From: Blattamonas nauphoetae | Lineage: Eukaryota > Preaxostyla > Oxymonadida | DNA: 57,051 nucleotides | Direction: 5' to 3' | Assembly: GCA_033064195.1 (NCBI GenBank) | Contig: JARBJD010000410.1 | Span: forward strand, 1 to 57,051 | Shown: piece by piece, positions 1 to 10,370 of the stretch | Layout of the letters: each line of letters starts with the position of its first letter | Position numbering within the stretch: the stretch's first letter is position 1 | Made by a program: the position numbers and the translations under genes | Notes under the pieces: generated by a model | Database searches by the model: none | What the model saw: the letters and a program-made list of their open reading frames with translations, nothing else | Told to the model about the DNA's origin: nothing

Positions 1-1495
1 TTCTGCGATGCGGATGGGGAAGGAGGGAACAAACAAGTTTCTGCGATGCGGATGAGGAGGAGGGAGCAAACCTGGATTGCGATGCGGATGAGGGAGGAGG
101 AACAAACCTGATTTCTGCGATGCGGATGAGGGAAGGGAGGGCTCGGCAATTTCTGATGCGGATGAGGGAGGAGGAACAAACCTGATTTCTGCGATGCGGA
201 TGAGGGAAGGAGGGAACAAACAAGTCTTCTGCGATGCGGATGAGGGAGGAGGGAGCAAACCTGATTTCTGCGATGCGGATGAGGGGAGGAGGGAACAAAC
301 CTGATTTCTGCGATGCGGATGGGGAGGAGGAGGGAGCAAACCTGATTTCTGCGATGCGGATGAGGGAGGAGGAACAAACCTGATTTCTGCGATGCGGATG
401 AGGGGAGGAGGGAACAAACAAGATTTCTGCGATGCGGATGAGGAGGAGGGAGGAGCAAACCTGATTTCTGCGATGCGGATGAGGAAGGAGGAACAAACAA
501 GTCTTCTGCGATGCGGATGAGAGGAGGAGGGAGCAAACCTGATTTCTGCGATGCGGATGAGGGAAGGAGGGAACAAACAAGTCTTCTGCGATGCGGATGA
601 GAGGAGGAGGAGCAAACCTGATTTCTGCGATGCGGATGAGGGGAGGAGGGAACAAACAAGTTTTCTGCGATGCGGATGAGGAGGGAGGAGGAGCAAACCT
701 GATTTCTGCGATGCGGATGAGGGAAGGAGGGAACAAACAAGTCTTCTGCGATGCGGATGAGAGGAGGAGGAGCAAACCTGATTTCTGCGATGCGGATGAG
801 GGAGGAGGGAACAAACCTGATTTCTGCGATGCGGATGAGAGGAGGAGGGAGCAAACCTGATTTCTGCGATGCGGATGAGGGGAGGAGGGGTAAACCTGAT
901 TTCTGCGATGCGGATGAGGGAAGGAGGAACAAACAAGTCTTCTGCGATGCGGATGAGGGGAGGAGGAACAAACCTGATTTCTGCGATGCGGATGAGGGAG
1001 GAGGAACAAACCTGATTTCTGCGATGCGGATGAGGGAGGAGGGACAACGATCAATTCTGCGATGCGGTTGAGGGGAGGAGGGAGCAAACCTGATTTCTGC
1101 GATGCGGATGAGGGAGGAGGGAACAAACCTGATTTCTGCGATGCGGATGAGGGAGGAGGGACAACGATCAATTCTGCGATGCGGATGAGGGGAGGAGGGA
1201 GCAAACCTGATTTCTGCGATGCGGATGAGGGGAGGAGGGAACAAACAAGATTTCTGCGATGCGGATGAGAGGAGGAGGGAGCAAACCTGATTTCTGCGAT
1301 GCGGATGAGGGGAGGAGGGAACAAACCTGATTTCTGCGATGCGGTTGAGGGGAGGAGGGAGCAAACCTGATTTCTGCGATGCGGATGAGGGGAGAAGGGA
1401 GCAAACCTGATTTCTGCGATGCGGATGAGGGGAGGAGGGACAACGATCAATTCTGCGATGCGGTTGAGGGGAGGAGGCATCAAACTTCCATTATG
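1..1495. repeat. 40-bp G-rich minisatellite array
   Basis: This is a tandem array of about 37 units of 38-41 bp, exactly 40 bp over the last part. The core is 'ttctgcgatgcggatgag', followed by a purine-rich GGGGAGGAGGGA stretch and then AACAAACCTGAT or variants. Units differ by small insertions and substitutions in the G-rich segment. The array runs off the left edge, so its full length is unknown. Because 40 is not a multiple of 3, the reading frame turns over from unit to unit; short open stretches on both strands are repeat artefacts, not genes. The plus strand is strongly purine-biased with several G-runs per unit. Confidence 0.95.
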
Positions 1496-2201
1496 CGAGG
1501 CCCCTCCTGGCATAAGCGACAAGAACATTCGAAAAACTCGCATCAGTGCCCAGCGACAGCCCGAATGTGAACTACTTCTGGGTGAGTGGATTGTAGTCAA
1601 TTGAACGTATACATGGTGCAGCTTCTGATTCCAGTGGATTTTATCAACTTTCTTCCTCGTTGTCAGTCCTTAATCCGCTGTGTGATCAATAGTGAGTTTG
1701 TCCAAACACCATATCTCACTCGATGACCACTTTCTTCTCCATTGCCGGTGACACCTCCAACTCGAACAACATGCAGTCGCCGTTCCTCCTGCCCCACAAT
1801 CTCAAGGTGATCGAGGTTTTGTTCCTTTCTGAACCAGATGAGGAGATGATAGTTCATGATATTCGCGAGTCAGGAGACAGGATCTTCATCTGCATCACAG
1901 CTGTTGACGACAGTCGCTCGAGACTGAGTCCGAGTTTGAGAGCGAGAACAACATTGGAGATTAGAACCAGTCTGCTGAACGGGTGTTCGATGTTCTGACC
2001 TCATGACTAGTCTGCCAAATGCTCCATTCAAATCGGAAGAGACGAAGAAGAGAGCAACATGCGGAGTTTGAGGAGGAAGCATTTGATGAGGAGAAGGAGA
2101 GAGATGTACGAAATCAATCGCTGTCGGAATCCAGAAGGATCATCCCCCCAGCATCAACCACAAAGTTTTGCTGTGGTCCTCGGAGACTGTCATTCGATAT
2201 C
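1496..2201. other. Gene-poor spacer after the minisatellite
   Basis: No ORF here looks like a real gene. The longest open stretches are about 70-90 codons and have no recognisable motif. The segment could hold the far end of the adjacent pogo-type transposon, but I could not find a convincing inverted repeat matching the sequence near 5.8 kb. Confidence 0.4.
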
Positions 2202-5200
2202 CTACTGGTGGGAACTTGCGTCTGTGTTTGGAATGAGCTTGGAGGACGAGTTTTCCTTTTCCCAGGAAGTCGTCCGTGGATTGCTGACATGAGATGATTG
2301 AGATGATTTGAAATAGATTACGAAACGCTCCCATCGGTTAACTCCAGACAGTGAATCGTCATCATCACTCTCATTCGGATCATGAATGAAGGCCACATCA
2401 TCGAACTCTTCGTCATGGCCGAGGCTAATTGAAGACTCGCTGCTGTCATCATGAATCACTCTTAATTCTCGCGACACATGTTGAGGGGTCTTCTCACTTG
2501 TTTTCCTTGGAGCTTCTCAAGCTTCCTAAACGTTGCCGCTCTCCTCCGTTCATTTCTGGCGCGGCGAGCGACTTCCCTCTCCTCTTCAACCCGTTTTTGG
2601 GCAGCGTTGTGCTCGAACCAACGATGGAGGAAGTATGGATCTGATAATACATGCCCACTGATCGGAAACGATGCAGAGGGCTTCAAAGGTGGGATCGAGT
2701 TGTCGTTTTCTACAGTAAACGATTCCCATTCATCGAGATGGTCCCCTTTGATTTGGTTCTTCCAGTTACAGTCAAGTCCGTCATCTGAGTTCACATTCAA
2801 CTCGTCATCTACTTTTTGAAGAGTGTTTGTCTGTTTCCACTCTTCAAAGGTCTGCCCCACATTTCGTAGACTCATCAGCATTTTGTGGGAGACCTAAGGA
2901 TGAGACCACACTTCTCGAATCCTTTCCGGATGTAGTCAGCTTGGAGAGCTCTTGTCACCGCCCCATCAATCTTATTCATAAATTGGTTCAGTTGTGATTG
3001 GTCGTTCTTGTCCTTCGGCATACTGACAGACTTGAGTGCTTTCTTCCACTCTTTGTTCACAACTTGATCCAATGGCTGAAGGAACTCCGAAGTGTGAGAG
3101 GGGAGAACTATAACATCAATTTGATGTGCAGCAAGCCACGACATAAGGTCAGGTTGCGAACGTGAGACGTGGCCATCTAGAATGATGAGAGCACGCTCAG
3201 TTGCAGCTCTCATCGTCCCCAATTTCGTCTGATCGCTACACATCGCCGCTACTTGCATCCCATCGCCTCCCAGTCGCAGTGAATCATTTGTGATCACTTC
3301 CATTCGTTGTGCATCACCTCCCATCACGTTCGTTCGCTGTGCTTCGATTCCCATCATCATTGTTTGCTCTGCTTCGCCTCCCATCACGTTCGTTCGCTGT
3401 GCATCGCCTCCCATCATCACCGTTCGCTCTGCTTCGCCTCCCATCATCACCATTCGCTCTGCTTCGCCTCCCATCATCACTGTTCGCTCTGCTTCGCCTC
3501 CCATCATCACTGTTCGCTCTGCTTCGCCTCCCATCACGTTCGTTCGCTGTGCATCGCCTCCCATCATCCCGAATCGTTGTGCATCGCCTCCCATCGCGTT
3601 CGTTCGCTGTGCTTCGATTCCCATCATCACTGTTCGCTCTGCTTCGCCTCCCATCACGTTCGTTCGCTGTGCATCGCCTCCCATCATCCCGAATCGTTGT
3701 GCATCGCCTCCCATCGCGTTCGTTCGTTGTGCATCGCCTCCCATCATCCCGAATCGTTGTGCATCGCCTCCCATCATCACTGTTCGCTGTGCATCGCCTC
3801 CCATCATCACCGTTCGCTGTGCATCGCCTCCCATCATCACCGTTCGCTCTGCTTCGCCTCCCATCATCACCGTTCGCTCTGCTTCGCCTCCCATCATCAC
3901 CGTTCGCTCTGCTTCGCCTCCCATCATCACCGTTCGCTGTGCATCGCCTCCCATCATCACCGTTCGCTCTGCTTCGCCTCCCATCATCACCGTTCGCTCT
4001 GCTTCGCCTCCCATCATCACTGTTCGCTCTGCTTCGCCTCCCATCATCACTGTTCGCTCTGCTTCGATTCCCATCATCACCGTTCGCTCTGCTTCGCCTC
4101 CCATCATCCCGAATCGTTGTGCATCGCCTCCCATCGCGTTCGTTCGCTGTGCTTCGATTCCCATCATCACTGTTCGCTCTGCTTCGCCTCCCATCACGTT
4201 CGTTCGTTGTGCATCGCCTCCCATCATCCCGAATCGTTGTGCATCGCCTCCCATCATCACCGTTCGCTCTGCTTCGCTTTTCATTATTATTGTTTGTTTT
4301 GCTTCGATTCCCATCATCACCGTTCGCTCTGCTTCGCCTCCCATCATCCCGAATCGCTGTGCATCGCCTCCCATCATCACCGTTCGCTCTGCTTCGCCTC
4401 CCATCATCACTGTTCGCTGTGCTTCGCCTCCCATCATCACCGTTCGCTCTGCTTCGCCTCCCATCATCACTGTTCGCTGTGGATCGCCTCCTAACCTTTT
4501 GTTGTTCGTCGATACTCCGCGCTTAATTCCTTCTAGCCATGCGTAATCGCTTTCCCTGGCTTCTGTTTCAGATCGTGCCTCGCTTAGCTTCTTTGGACTG
4601 CGTTTCTTCGGGCTGGCCTTCTCTTGTTCCAATTTCTGATGGTATTCTTCTCGCTCTCGAATGTGGTCTTGCCGGACTTTCTCTATCTCTGGTACCAATT
4701 GGTTCATCACTATGTCTGCAAATACAGGTTTCGTCATCCAGCCACGTTGCGTTTTGGTGACTGTGTATATAGAATACTTGTAGTCTGAAAGTCGGGGAAG
4801 AGTCATGTTTTGTGGAAAGAGAAGATGAGTCTTGTAGTGTCGACCAGAAGCGGCACACACAAATAACGCTGTCATTTTGAAATCGGTTTTGTCTCCATGA
4901 CATAGTACTTCCCCTACTGGTTGTCCCTATGCATTTGGAGGGACGAAAGGCTTTGGATTGGAGGCTCGTTTCGTCAAGCTGTAAGATTAGGTCTGGATGG
5001 TACTGATGGATCTCAACGAGTTTGAGTAGTTTGCGGAGAAAAGGAAGGATATGTTGGAGTGTGGAGGCTTTGAACCGTGCCTCATCCACAGGAGTTGGCA
5101 GGATGGAGTGTACGGATGTGTGTCTCTTGAGAAAACGATATACCCACGTTCTACACGGGTATTTCAGAACAGATTGAGACAATCCCCTTCGGAGTCGAAT

Positions 5201-5516
5201 TCGAAACGCCTATAATTCAGTTCAATCGAGAAAAAGATACCAATTTTCTAACTTTATTATATGACGGACACTTCTCGTTGAATTCTCTTCTTCTTATTGC
5301 ATCTAAAAGTATTTCTTCTTCTTGGGGGGTCAGATACCGTGGGTTCCCAATTATCCCTGGAACACGTCCTTCCTTGATTGCTTTGACCCTCCGCTTTTCT
5401 TTCTTTCGCTTCGCTTCATCTGAAGGAATTAATGAGTGCAGTCTTTTCTTCTTGACAATTGGACTGCTCAAGAGATATTCAGACGAAAATTCGTCTAAAT
5501 CACATATACCAGACAT
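2202..5516 (-). pseudogene. Decayed pogo/Tigger-type DDE transposase with internal repeat array
   Basis: The coding order on the minus strand starts with a basic N-terminal segment (5516-5217, first residues MSGICDLDEF). A helix-turn-helix-like stretch follows (CRTWVYRFLKRH, about 5150), then the first catalytic Asp in LILQLDETSL (about 4985). A typical DDE_1 middle (WMTKPVFADIV, about 4740) leads to the second Asp in ALIILDGHVS (about 3190) and the third in LPSHTSEFLQPLDQVV (about 3075). A charged acidic tail runs to about 2.2 kb. Family knowledge: this D-D-D spacing with the LPxxTSxxLQPLDQ block marks pogo/Tigger (DDE_1) transposases. The frame changes at least three times (near 5.2 kb, 4.9 kb and 2.47 kb, with an ATGCTGA overlap at 2.88 kb), so the gene is dead or assembled with errors. 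The repeat array between Asp 1 and Asp 2 adds about 400 residues. Confidence 0.82.
3282..4490. repeat. 30-bp coding minisatellite inside the transposase
   Basis: About 40 tandem units of exactly 30 bp encode ten-residue repeats on the minus strand, mostly GGEAERTVMM, GGDAQRFGMM and GGDAQRTNVM. Since 30 is a multiple of 3, all copies stay in the transposase frame, and all three plus-strand frames stay open as shadows (His/Ser-, Pro/Ser- and Ile-rich). Variants recur in blocks, for example the order FGMM-TNAM-TVMM, which suggests duplication of several units at a time by unequal exchange or slippage. One unit near 4,285 is clearly more diverged. Confidence 0.95.
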
Positions 5517-5794
5517 TTGATGAAGAATCCACCCTTTATCTCAGTTTTAGCACATAAATTGTAAAAAGTTACAGGAATTGTGTTGAAATCATAGAAGATA
5601 GTTAGGTTGAATTCACATTGTGCATAATATCCAATCTTTAAGAGCCAATCTTCCTTCTTTTTCCCGATGATTTTTGATCTGACCCATAAACTGAACACAC
5701 AACCAGTTTAGCAGGTTTTTCTCGGGAAGGAGGACTTTTTTAACTCTATCATTTCACACAGTTCATATTCACCACATCCTCTATCGTTTCAAAG

Positions 5795-5850
5795 AAAATG
5801 CCGAATTAGTGACACCGGACTAATTGGTGACACTACTATTACTACAAAAT
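5795..5850. repeat. Possible terminal repeat of the upstream pogo-type element
   Basis: The segment holds 'ggactaattggtgacacta', flanked by further GTGACAC. A similar sequence, 'ggaactaattggtgg' followed by CGACACTA, lies at about 9,255-9,285, on the far side of the virus-element fragment. These could be ends of pogo-type elements, which would place this transposon's end directly against the virus-like fragment. No matching end was found near 2 kb. Confidence 0.3.
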
Positions 5851-5881
5851 AAAAAATCCGAAAATAAAAAAAGTTGAGCGT

Positions 5882-6271
5882 TTATTTCTGTTTTCTCAGA
5901 TGGGGCTTTTTCTTAGCAGTCAGCCATGCATCAAGTCTAATTCTGAACACTTCACTTCCGCCAATCTCTCGATATGTGAATGGAACCAGAACTTTAGTGT
6001 ACTCACCGACGAGTTCACAATTGTATTTCTTCAGTTCATTTTCAACGAATGATTGAGTATAGTGTCGACGTTTCGCAATGTGAGGTCTGTTTCCTTGATT
6101 CCACAACTTTGGTTTTATTCTCCATTCAACTCCCTCATGAACATACGTCACCGGCACATTATTTCTGACATACTCAGAGACTAGCGAACAGTTCTCTTCT
6201 CTCATTGATTCAATTAATGCTTGTTCTGAACATACTCGACGTCTTTCCTTGTACATTTCAGTTGGATTCAT
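5882..6271 (-). CDS. Accessory ORF of the virus-like element (left copy), short repeat protein
   Basis: This 129-aa ORF is of unknown function. It contains two copies of a roughly 45-residue unit with the pattern N-C-x-L-V-x-E-Y...VPVTY.HEG.EWRIKP..W..G.RPH...R..YT, the same unit found in the neighbouring 8663-7980 ORF. The AT-rich start motif 'aattttttaatttg' precedes ATG by a few bases, as in other genes of this element. The repeat shape loosely resembles small beta-ribbon or treble-clef nucleic-acid-binding repeats of viral proteins, but without cysteines, so that is only a guess. A homologue lies at 48419. Confidence 0.6.
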   Translation of the reverse strand: MNPTEMYKERRRVCSEQALIESMREENCSLVSEYVRNNVPVTYVHEGVEWRIKPKLWNQGNRPHIAKRRHYTQSFVENELKKYNCELVGEYTKVLVPFTYREIGGSEVFRIRLDAWLTAKKKPHLRKQK

Positions 6272-7979
6272 TTAATACAAATTAAAAAATTCAAAAATGA
6301 AAATTCTTTCGTTGTTTTCTCAGTTTTGGATTTTGTCTCTCAGATCGAGGATCAATGGGTTCGATCACTCATTTCTCAACAATGTGTATTCCGTTCTGAT
6401 TCCTCGCGTTTCAGATCCGTCGGCAGTTGGAGATCATGATCGTATGCTTCGTTTTTTGGATTTTCCGAACTTTTGCAGAGTTATGCGCGGTTTCAGGATC
6501 GGTCGTGGATCTCTGCACTTTTATGTAAAAACGAGTATGCCACTCTCCTTTTCTTCTTTTTTCAGCTCTGTTTCACTCGGTTTTGATAAAACTTTCACTT
6601 CATTTTCACTCGTTATGTTTTCATTTTTGGCCTCACTTCTGTCTTCATTTTCTCATTGATTATCCTTTTTAACCACTTCATTCATGTTTCTTTCTCTGAA
6701 ACTTTTTCTCTGTAAGTTCACACTAATTCTCGTTTACTGAGTTTTCCGGACTTTTGCAGAGATCCGCCATTCAACGGCTCACTTCATATCTCGGTATTTT
6801 TCCGGAAAATCCAACATTTCACGAACATTTTTGAATCATTTTTGTTGTTTTTAAGAGAGAAAAACCGGAACACAGACCTAATTTTCACTATTAGTGTCAC
6901 ATTTCACACCGTTTTCACGATCGTCAATTTCCCTCTCAGTTTCATACTTGCCCGTTTCATTGTTGGTTGTTTCGCTTTCTTTTACTCTGTTTTTGTGAAA
7001 AAAGTGATGAAAAGTTGACTAAAATGATGTGCTAGTGAAGTGAGAACGGCCCACAAAATGGAAGTGATATGAGCAAAATGAAGAGGAATGGTGAACAGAT
7101 CAAATGTGAAATGGGGAGAGAAAGTGATGAAATGAAAGGGACTACAGTCGGTTTTGAAGTGACAAAAACGGTCAAAAGTTGAGAAGTGAAAACATGAAAA
7201 AGTGACTTTATGGGAGAACTATCCGACAAAATCTCCTCAAAATTTGAGCACACCTCACTCAGACCGTGAGAAAGAAGGATTTGCAGTGAAAATCGGATCA
7301 AAAAATCCATAGTGTCAAAATGTTGGTGCAAATGTGTCGTCACAAGTGTGATCGAAAAACCGACCCTCCAGAGCGAACTATAGGTGATGTACAACCAGAA
7401 TTCTCAAAAAAGCGTCGCTTGAGTGCGATTGTGAAGTGGTTGACGTGAAATCAATGAGAAATGAAAATTGACAAAAAATTGTGAAAACGATCGTGTGTCG
7501 AGGATCGTCAGAACCGAATGACGCGAATACCTGTCCACTACCGATTTGACACGTTTTGAGACCATCAGAGGGCGAAAAGTGACGTGTTGGAGAAGAGCGA
7601 GACGTCACTTTCTCCTCCTTAAAAATTTTGTCATTTTCAAAATATGTTGTGGGGTCGGATCAAACTTTCTTTTCAAAAGTGCTTTTTTCCTAAAATTTCA
7701 CCTATCAACATCAATTTCGTAATTTTAGAACGTGTTTGAACATAATTTGAGACATAAAGGTGTTCATAGTGGCGAAATCTGAACATCGACTTTTTCGTCA
7801 CTTTTTGGACCTAAGTTCGGTACACAGTTCGACGAATTCCCAACCGATTTTGATCAGGATTGTCTTGATCGATGACCTACAGTGTCCCCGAGATTTTAGA
7901 ATTTTTTTGCAGAATTTTTCGAAATGGTTCTCACATTGGTTTCACTTGATTTGTGGTAAAAAATAGATTTTCAGTATTT
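6272..7979. other. Long non-coding spacer conserved between the two virus-element copies
   Basis: About 1.7 kb separates the two accessory ORFs, and it is matched in reverse orientation at 46,709-48,418. It holds short open stretches on both strands, rich in Phe and Ser, that I read as AT-rich non-coding sequence. Conservation between two decayed copies suggests it is a real part of the element, for example a terminal or origin-type region. The copies differ by many substitutions. Confidence 0.5.
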
Positions 7980-8663
7980 TCAAGATCTGTCATGGTACTT
8001 TCTCAAGTGAGGACGGTCTCCAAAATACAACCAATTATCCAAGCGAACGTAATACTCATTCTTTGTTCGTAAATCGCGATATTTGAATGGCTCAAGTACC
8101 TTTGTGTATGTTCCAATGAGTTCACAATTCTCTTTTTTCAATTCATTTTCAACAAACGATTGTGTGTATGTTTTTCGTTTGTTTTTGTGAGTTCTGAATC
8201 CTTTCATCCATTTCGATGGAATCACTTTCCATTCGATTCCTTCGTGTCGATATGTGACTCCGGTACTAGCATGAGTGTATTCTGAAACGAGTTCACAATT
8301 TTCGTTTTTCAATGATTCGAGAAACTTTTCTTTCGTACAACAATTGGATACTTGAATGTATCTCTGGCGATTCGTGTGTGGTCTAGATCCTTTGACAAAA
8401 CGCGGTAAGTACACTCGATAAATGTCATCTGGTTTATCTTCGTGATAATATTCGAAAGTACTCGATGTGAGATATGTTGTTCCTTGTCGATTGAGAGTTG
8501 GTGGAACTTTCATCTTCAAATTTTCTTTGTCTAAAATTTCCTGTAGTTGATTTGGTGTTAAGACGCTGCTCATTTTATCCAAATTAAAAAATTGAATAAA
8601 AAAAGAAATCGAATTTGTTTTTGGAAAGTACTCAAAATTTGCTTCAAAAAGGACACTTTTCAC
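7980..8663 (-). CDS. Accessory ORF of the virus-like element (left copy), three-repeat protein
   Basis: The likely start is the internal Met of MSSVLTPNQLQEIL at about 8573, not the first Met of the open stretch. The right copy (46115) starts at this Met, and the AT-rich motif lies just upstream. The resulting protein has about 197 residues with roughly three units of about 50 residues, each with a Glu-Tyr, a Tyr-Arg-His-Glu-Gly-like core, an aromatic turn and a closing R-P-H..R..Y. The unit resembles small DNA-binding repeats, but no catalytic motif is visible. It is about 85% identical by eye to the right copy. Function unknown. Confidence 0.65.
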   Translation of the reverse strand: MKSVLFEANFEYFPKTNSISFFIQFFNLDKMSSVLTPNQLQEILDKENLKMKVPPTLNRQGTTYLTSSTFEYYHEDKPDDIYRVYLPRFVKGSRPHTNRQRYIQVSNCCTKEKFLESLKNENCELVSEYTHASTGVTYRHEGIEWKVIPSKWMKGFRTHKNKRKTYTQSFVENELKKENCELIGTYTKVLEPFKYRDLRTKNEYYVRLDNWLYFGDRPHLRKYHDRS

Positions 8664-8770
8664 GAGGTCCTTTTTTGGCCGTTCTTTTCAAATTTAGGGC
8701 ACTTTTTTGATGTCATCAAAATGTCATAAATTCCTTTTAGTACAAGGTTCAAAATTAGTCAATCGGCGTT

Positions 8771-9828
8771 GACTTTTAGTTTTGATTTCAATGACAATTT
8801 CAGATTGGTTCTCAAATCGCTTCTACCACTACTGAGAAAACCTCTAAATACCTCTATTCAAAAACTATTTTCATGTGTTCTCGTCATATTTTCACAACCT
8901 GTGAACTGATTTTGATGAAATGTTTTGTAGAATCGTTTATTTGGAGATATGTATTTTTTAGAAAATAAACCTGAAAAACATAGTGGGTATCTGGGAAGAT
9001 GGGAAAAAATGTTTGATTGTTTTGAGTGTCTTTAATCAATATCCTTACGAAAATACTGCTTTTTCTTCGGTCTCAAACGGATGTCTGGTATGGAAAAATG
9101 ATCGACAAAAGTTTAAAAAATGTGTGGAGTTTCGCTGTATAACGTATTCTGAGGATTTCTCGGGATCGCGTGGGAGGACTATGCCAAAATGTCTTTTTTT
9201 CTTCGTTTGACCAATATTGGGTTTTCCAGAAAGAAGCACTAATTGTAGACATGGAACTAATTGGTGGCGACACTATTGGATAGATGAAACATCCTTTGAA
9301 ATAAACTAATGCACTGTACCAGTAGTGTCGGATGCGAGTGAACAATGTCAACGGGATGATCAAACGCTTCGTCTTGATTGAAATGATTCACAGTCACATT
9401 CTTTGTTTATGTGAAGATAAAAACCATGTAGTATGGTTTTACATGCAATGTTTTTCATCCATACTGATCTGACTCTATGAAGAAAAGGCGATTTTCTCTG
9501 ACCGAGCCATTGGGTTCGGTCTACTAGAATAATCTGGCAAAGATGTAATGAGATACCCACTTGGTCACCAGGCACTCCAGGGGACCTCTTTTCAATTGAT
9601 TTTTTGAAAAAGCGAAATAAATCAGGATTCAAGGTGAGGCGAAAATAACTTCGACTTTTTTTTCCTTCAAAGATTTGGTTTTCGCCACTCGTCCATCGTC
9701 TTGATTAGAGATGTTGAACGGAAATAGGAGGTGGAAACAGCTTTGATTCAATCCACGTCTTCAACTCATTGATTGTTTTGCGATTTAGTCTCAGAGTAAT
9801 AGTTGTGTCAATAACCCGTACATATTCA
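8771..9828. other. Gene-free AT-rich stretch
   Basis: I see no supported gene. The only notable sequence is at about 9,247-9,285, which resembles the possible transposon end at 5.81 kb in direct orientation. Short open stretches of about 65-95 codons on the minus strand lack motifs. Confidence 0.4.
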
Positions 9829-10370
9829 AAAACCCGTAACATGGGGCTTGAAAAATAGACATTGGTCAAACTAAGAAAAATAAAATTTGGTTCCGCGCCG
9901 AAACCCCTGTGTTGGGAGAAAACCTCAAAATACTGTTTCCTTTAGGCATCCACATATTTTTCTCAACTTTTTGCCCTCATTTCTCCACAACCAGCCATCC
10001 GTTTTGAATCAAATACAATGCATTGTGATCGTATAGATCTCGACAAAAGCTGCTCAAAAAATAAACCGATTTTTTTTCTAAGAATTTTTTGTCGAGAAAA
10101 ATATGGGTTTTTTTCCACTATCCCAAATATCCAGAATTTTTTCTCCAATTTTTTTTCAAAATGTTCATTTCGCCAAAAAAACGTTTTTGTGAAAAACTTC
10201 ATCAAAATCGGTTCACTGGTTGTTGAGATATTACCGAAACGATTTTTTTTGTCGGGCAAAAGAGGGTATTTTGAGGTTTTCTCCCGACACAGGGGTTTTG
10301 GCGCGGAACCAAATTTTATTGTTCTTAGTTTGACCAATGTATATTTTTCAAGCCCCATGTTACGGGTTTA
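9829..10370. mobile_element. Foldback/MITE-like element with 106-bp inverted ends
   Basis: The left arm at 9829-9934 and the right arm at 10265-10370 are near-perfect inverted copies of each other. They begin and end with 'acccgtaacatggggcttg' and include 'aaatttggttccgcgcc'. The roughly 330-bp interior is AT-rich, with open stretches on both strands that mirror each other across the hairpin and are not convincing genes. No transposase is present, so it is non-autonomous. I could not define a target-site duplication. Confidence 0.8.

Larger units (their letters stand above)
5860..8770 (-). mobile_element. Fragment of a Polinton-like virus element (left copy)
   Basis: This stretch is homologous, in reverse orientation, to 45,910-48,560. 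It carries the same two accessory ORFs at the same spacing (8663-7980 and 6271-5882) and the same roughly 1.7-kb non-coding segment between them. Similarity fades at about 8,770 here and at about 45,910 in the other copy, so both probably stop at the same element terminus. None of the capsid genes seen in the right copy are present, so this is a broken, incomplete copy and probably the older of the two. Its inner side abuts the pogo-type element. The two copies lie back to back, 38 kb apart. Confidence 0.8.

Noticed and set aside
1-1495. CRISPR array
   Set aside because: Units are contiguous with no unique spacers, and the context is eukaryotic.
591-1570. ORFs in the 40-bp minisatellite with repeated KPDFCDADEG peptides
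   Set aside because: Frame turns over between units and equal ORFs occur on both strands; they follow from the repeat alone.
3290-4546. Three long plus-strand ORFs (395-418 codons) rich in His, Ser, Pro or Ile
   Set aside because: They are the other frames of the 30-bp coding repeat; a repeat length divisible by three keeps every frame open. Only the minus-strand frame joins to transposase motifs.
6297-7608. Phe/Ser-rich ORFs in the virus-element spacer
   Set aside because: Their counterparts in the right copy differ in length and are not kept as open frames; read as non-coding.
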